In this document: piece after piece, positions 61,612-64,000 of the stretch | Layout of the letters: the number at the start of each line of letters is the position of its first letter | Numbering within the stretch: position 1 is the stretch's first letter | Assembly: GCF_029240175.1 (NCBI RefSeq) | Contig: NZ_JARBTM010000003.1 | Location: 62,001 to 126,000 of the forward strand | DNA: 64,000 bases | Source: Anaerosolibacter sp. | GTDB lineage: Bacteria; Bacillota; Clostridia; Peptostreptococcales; Thermotaleaceae | Direction of reading: 5' to 3' | Notes under the pieces: model-generated | What the model was told of the DNA's origin: nothing | Database searches by the model: none | Seen by the model: the letters and a program-made list of their open reading frames with translations, nothing else | Program-made: the position numbers and the translations under genes

Positions 61612-62682
61612 GTGAATAAATACGTAATGGTATTTTTAATAGCTTTGGTCGTTTCTTTGGCGATGACACCATTGGCAAGAAAGTTAGCCTTTAAGATAGG
61701 GGCTATTGATGTGCCAAAGGATGATCGACGTGTACATAAAACCCCAATTCCAAGATTAGGCGGATTAGCGATCTACCTAGGATTTGTGGTCAGTGTACTA
61801 TTTATGTTGCCAATGAGTAAGGCAATTGCAGGCATGCTGATTGGAGGTACCTTGATTGTGGCCATGGGGATTGTGGATGATATCAAGCCTTTATCCGCAA
61901 AAACCAAGTTAGCAGGTCAGATTGTTTGTGCCATCATCTTGGTATACAGCGGTCTCCGAATTGGTAAATTCAATATTCCTTTTATGGAAGATACGGCTAT
62001 TTATTTGAGTTTTCTAAGTATACCTGTAACAATCTTTTGGATTGTGGGTATTACCAATACGGTAAACCTCATCGACGGATTGGATGGATTGGCAGCAGGC
62101 GTGTCTATGATTGCGGCTCTTTCTCTATCCTATGTAGCCCATATCAATGATCTTCACTGGATTCCTTGGGTTGTTGAAGCCAATGGAGGCTCCAGTGCTG
62201 CGATTATGACCTTGGCCATCGCTGGGGCATGTTTAGGATTTTTGCCCTATAACTTTAACCCTGCCAAAATTTTCATGGGAGATACAGGGTCTCTATTTTT
62301 AGGATATATGCTTTCTGCAATTTCTATTTATGGTGCGATCAAGGGGGCAACAGCTTTAGCCACGTTTGTACCAGTATTGGCATTAGGTCTTCCCATTTTT
62401 GATACTGCTTTTGCAATTTTAAGAAGAGCCTTGAATGGTAAACCGATTATGGAACCAGATAAGGGACATTTGCATCATAGACTGCTTTCTACAGGCATGG
62501 GACAGAAGAGAACGGTATTGGTACTGTATACGATTAGTGCTACATTGGGGCTAAGTGCAGGCTTTATGTCCAGCAGTAAGATGATCGATGCATTGGCTAT
62601 TTTACTTGTGGCCAGTGGCATGATGTATATGACCATTGGTATTCCAAGATTCCAGAAACAAAAAAGTACATTGAAAGAATAA
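61612..62682 (+). CDS. undecaprenyl-phosphate N-acetylglucosaminyl 1-phosphate transferase (WecA/TagO)
   Basis: The 356-residue membrane enzyme has about 11 spans. It has KDDRRVHKTPIPRLGGLAIY near the start, the magnesium-binding pair in MGIVDDIKPLSAKTKL, NLIDGLDGLAAGVSM, PAKIFMGDTGSLFLGYMLSA and the sugar-recognition loop KGHLHHRLLSTGMGQKR. It links GlcNAc-1-phosphate to undecaprenyl phosphate, the first step of wall teichoic acid and secondary wall polymer synthesis. I chose GTG 61612, 8 bases after AAGGAG. wecB follows, supplying ManNAc. Confidence 0.96.
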   Translation: MNKYVMVFLIALVVSLAMTPLARKLAFKIGAIDVPKDDRRVHKTPIPRLGGLAIYLGFVVSVLFMLPMSKAIAGMLIGGTLIVAMGIVDDIKPLSAKTKLAGQIVCAIILVYSGLRIGKFNIPFMEDTAIYLSFLSIPVTIFWIVGITNTVNLIDGLDGLAAGVSMIAALSLSYVAHINDLHWIPWVVEANGGSSAAIMTLAIAGACLGFLPYNFNPAKIFMGDTGSLFLGYMLSAISIYGAIKGATALATFVPVLALGLPIFDTAFAILRRALNGKPIMEPDKGHLHHRLLSTGMGQKRTVLVLYTISATLGLSAGFMSSSKMIDALAILLVASGMMYMTIGIPRFQKQKSTLKE

Positions 62683-62683
62683 T

Positions 62684-62712
62684 ACCAGGAAGCCTATTCC
62701 TGGTTGTTTTTT
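62684..62712 (+). terminator. terminator after wecA/tagO
   Basis: ACCAGGAA GCCTA TTCCTGGT, perfect 8-bp stem, then TGTTTTTTA, directly after the stop codon. Confidence 0.88.
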
Positions 62713-62717
62713 AGGGA

Positions 62718-62891
62718 AAAGCGAATCCGCTTCTCGCTGCTAGCTACTGGCTACTCGCTAAAACCTTTTGAGTTAGTCTATGTATGTAATCTTTTTAGCA
62801 TACTCTTTTGATATAGTCGTAAGTAAGACGATTAGTACTTTCTATAGGTTTGATTTTAAAAGTGAGCGGCGAGTAGCGAATAGCGAGCAGC
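62718..62891. repeat. facing heptamer arrays (TACTCGC / GCGAGTA)
   Basis: Left, 62718-62760: AAAGCGAATCCGCTTCTCGC, TGCTAGCTACTGGCTACTCGC. Right, 62863-62891: TGAGCGGCGAGTAGCGAATA, GCGAGCAGC. About 100 bases lie between. The right arm ends 9 bases before the GTGAGGTG ribosome site of wecB. Confidence 0.8.
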
Positions 62892-62912
62892 AAAAACAGT
62901 GAGGTGTAAAAT

Positions 62913-64000
62913 ATGAAGAAAATAAAAATCATGTCCATTTTTGGGACAAGGCCCGAGGCCATTAAGATGGCACCTGTGGTGAAAGAGCTGGAGAAGCATG
63001 AGGAGATTGAATCCATTGTATGCGTCACAGCCCAGCACCGAGAAATGCTGGACCAAGTATTGGATTTGTTTGAGATCAAGCCTGATTATGATTTGAATAT
63101 CATGAAGGCAGGACAAACCCTAAGTGAGATAACTTCTCGCGTGTTGTTGGGGCTTGAAGAAGTAATCAAAGAAGTAAAACCCCACATGGTGTTGGTTCAT
63201 GGGGATACGACGACAACCTTTGCAGGGGCGTTAGCATCTTTTTATCAGCAGGTGAAGGTAGGGCATGTGGAAGCAGGATTACGAAGCGGGAATATCTATT
63301 CTCCTTATCCAGAGGAAGCCAACCGCATGCTGACAGGGAGATTGACCCATCTCCACTTTGCACCTACCCAAGGGAATAAAAGAAATCTTTTGTCCGAGGG
63401 AATCAAGGAAGAGAATATCGTATTGACGGGAAATACGGTTATCGATGCGCTATTGCAGGTGATTAAAGAAGATTATCATTTTGAAAATGATTTGTTAAAT
63501 CAGTTGGATTATAAGAATAAGAAAGTTATTCTTATGACAGCCCATAGAAGAGAAAACCTAGGTGATCCTATGGTGAATATCTTTTCTGCCATCAGAGAAG
63601 TGGCGGAGAAGAATGAGGATATTGAAATTGTATTCCCAATCCATTTAAATCCCCAAGTGAGAAATCTAGCTGCTGAGATTTTAGGAAGTGTAAAGAACGT
63701 ACATATCATAGAGCCTTTGGATTATGAACCTTTTGCGAATCTGCAAGGAAGAGCCTATATGTTGTTAACGGATTCAGGAGGCATTCAGGAAGAGGCACCT
63801 GCCCTAGGTAAGCCTGTTTTGGTCTTAAGAACAGAAACGGAGCGCCCCGAGGCAGTGGAGGCAGGGACCGTAAAAATCGCTGGCGTTGAGAAGGAAAGAA
63901 TTGTAGCGCTCATGGAAGAATTGATCCACGACAAAGAAGCCTACGACCAAATGGCCAATGCTGTAAATCCCTACGGCGATGGCACCGCCGCCAAAAGGAC
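62913..64000 (+). CDS. wecB: UDP-N-acetylglucosamine 2-epimerase, non-hydrolysing (partial at right edge)
   Basis: ATG 62913 follows GTGAGGTG; the frame is open to the window end with about 362 of an expected 370-390 residues. It begins KIKIMSIFGTRPEAIKMAPV and has the family motifs CVTAQHREMLDQVLDLF, VLVHGDTTTTFAGALASFYQ, VGHVEAGLRSGNIYSPYPEE, MTAHRRENLGDP and LLTDSGGIQEEAPALGKPVL, ending in NPYGDGTAAKR. The enzyme makes UDP-ManNAc from UDP-GlcNAc. With wecA/tagO this fits synthesis of a ManNAc-containing wall polymer, the usual ligand of SLH domains. Confidence 0.96.
   Translation, partial: MKKIKIMSIFGTRPEAIKMAPVVKELEKHEEIESIVCVTAQHREMLDQVLDLFEIKPDYDLNIMKAGQTLSEITSRVLLGLEEVIKEVKPHMVLVHGDTTTTFAGALASFYQQVKVGHVEAGLRSGNIYSPYPEEANRMLTGRLTHLHFAPTQGNKRNLLSEGIKEENIVLTGNTVIDALLQVIKEDYHFENDLLNQLDYKNKKVILMTAHRRENLGDPMVNIFSAIREVAEKNEDIEIVFPIHLNPQVRNLAAEILGSVKNVHIIEPLDYEPFANLQGRAYMLLTDSGGIQEEAPALGKPVLVLRTETERPEAVEAGTVKIAGVEKERIVALMEELIHDKEAYDQMANAVNPYGDGTAAKR

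Overview
The window reads as part of the chromosome of a low-GC, Gram-positive anaerobe of the Clostridia. An amino-acid fermenter related to Alkaliphilus or Natronincola is my best guess, but no rRNA gene is present, so the genus is inference. The grounds are lysine-fermentation genes (the 3' end of kamE, then kal and kce), many exported proteins with S-layer-homology (SLH) or copper-amine-oxidase-type stalk domains, two cation antiporters, frequent TTG/GTG starts behind strong GGAGG-type ribosome sites, and the Firmicutes gene order transaldolase - glpX - rho - rpmE - tdk - prmC - prfA - sua5 - ywlE-like - rpiB - upp - comEB - wecA - wecB.

Layout. 0-0.2 kb: end of kamE. 0.4-21 kb: an envelope region with a beta-helix protein and a cohesin-like protein, a RAYT transposase, SLH and stalk-domain proteins, a tight three-gene operon of very large Ig/TIG-repeat proteins (5.4-17.6 kb), another SLH protein, a four-helix-bundle protein gene between repeat arrays, and a C-terminal processing protease. 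21.6-30.3 kb: pyrG, a GT39-type glycosyltransferase, then a minus-strand run of UbiB-like kinase, DUF362 protein, flippase-like membrane protein, a second RAYT and a UbiA-type prenyltransferase. 30.8-37.5 kb: a probable main S-layer gene with a strong promoter and long structured leader, followed by stalk-domain proteins (one carrying a TolC-like domain) and an SLH protein with five beta repeats. 37.7-39.2 kb: kal and kce. 39.3-64 kb: the conserved housekeeping block, interrupted by two more stalk-domain genes and two antiporters, and ending in undecaprenyl-linked sugar and ManNAc genes (wecA, wecB) that would supply a secondary wall polymer of the kind SLH proteins bind.

The intergenic DNA is unusually rich in short repeats. 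About 28 copies belong to a REP family: a GTAG head followed by an 18-22 bp palindrome whose stem sequence differs between subtypes. Both RAYT genes carry such a REP inside their reading frame at the same codon position. A second set consists of degenerate tandem heptamers (TACTCGC, GGTTAGC and ACCGCGT types) and hexamers (GGTTAA type), often in facing inverted pairs. At least one array appears to act as a transcription terminator. I see no rRNA, tRNA, CRISPR array, prophage or complete insertion sequence.

The best candidates for undescribed biology are the REP-in-RAYT arrangement, the inverted heptamer/hexamer arrays (one pair enclosing the four-helix-bundle gene), a paired cohesin/dockerin-like surface system, a stalk-domain/TolC-like fusion, a new acidic domain shared by two stalk proteins, and a compact hairpin RNA upstream of a Na+/H+ antiporter.
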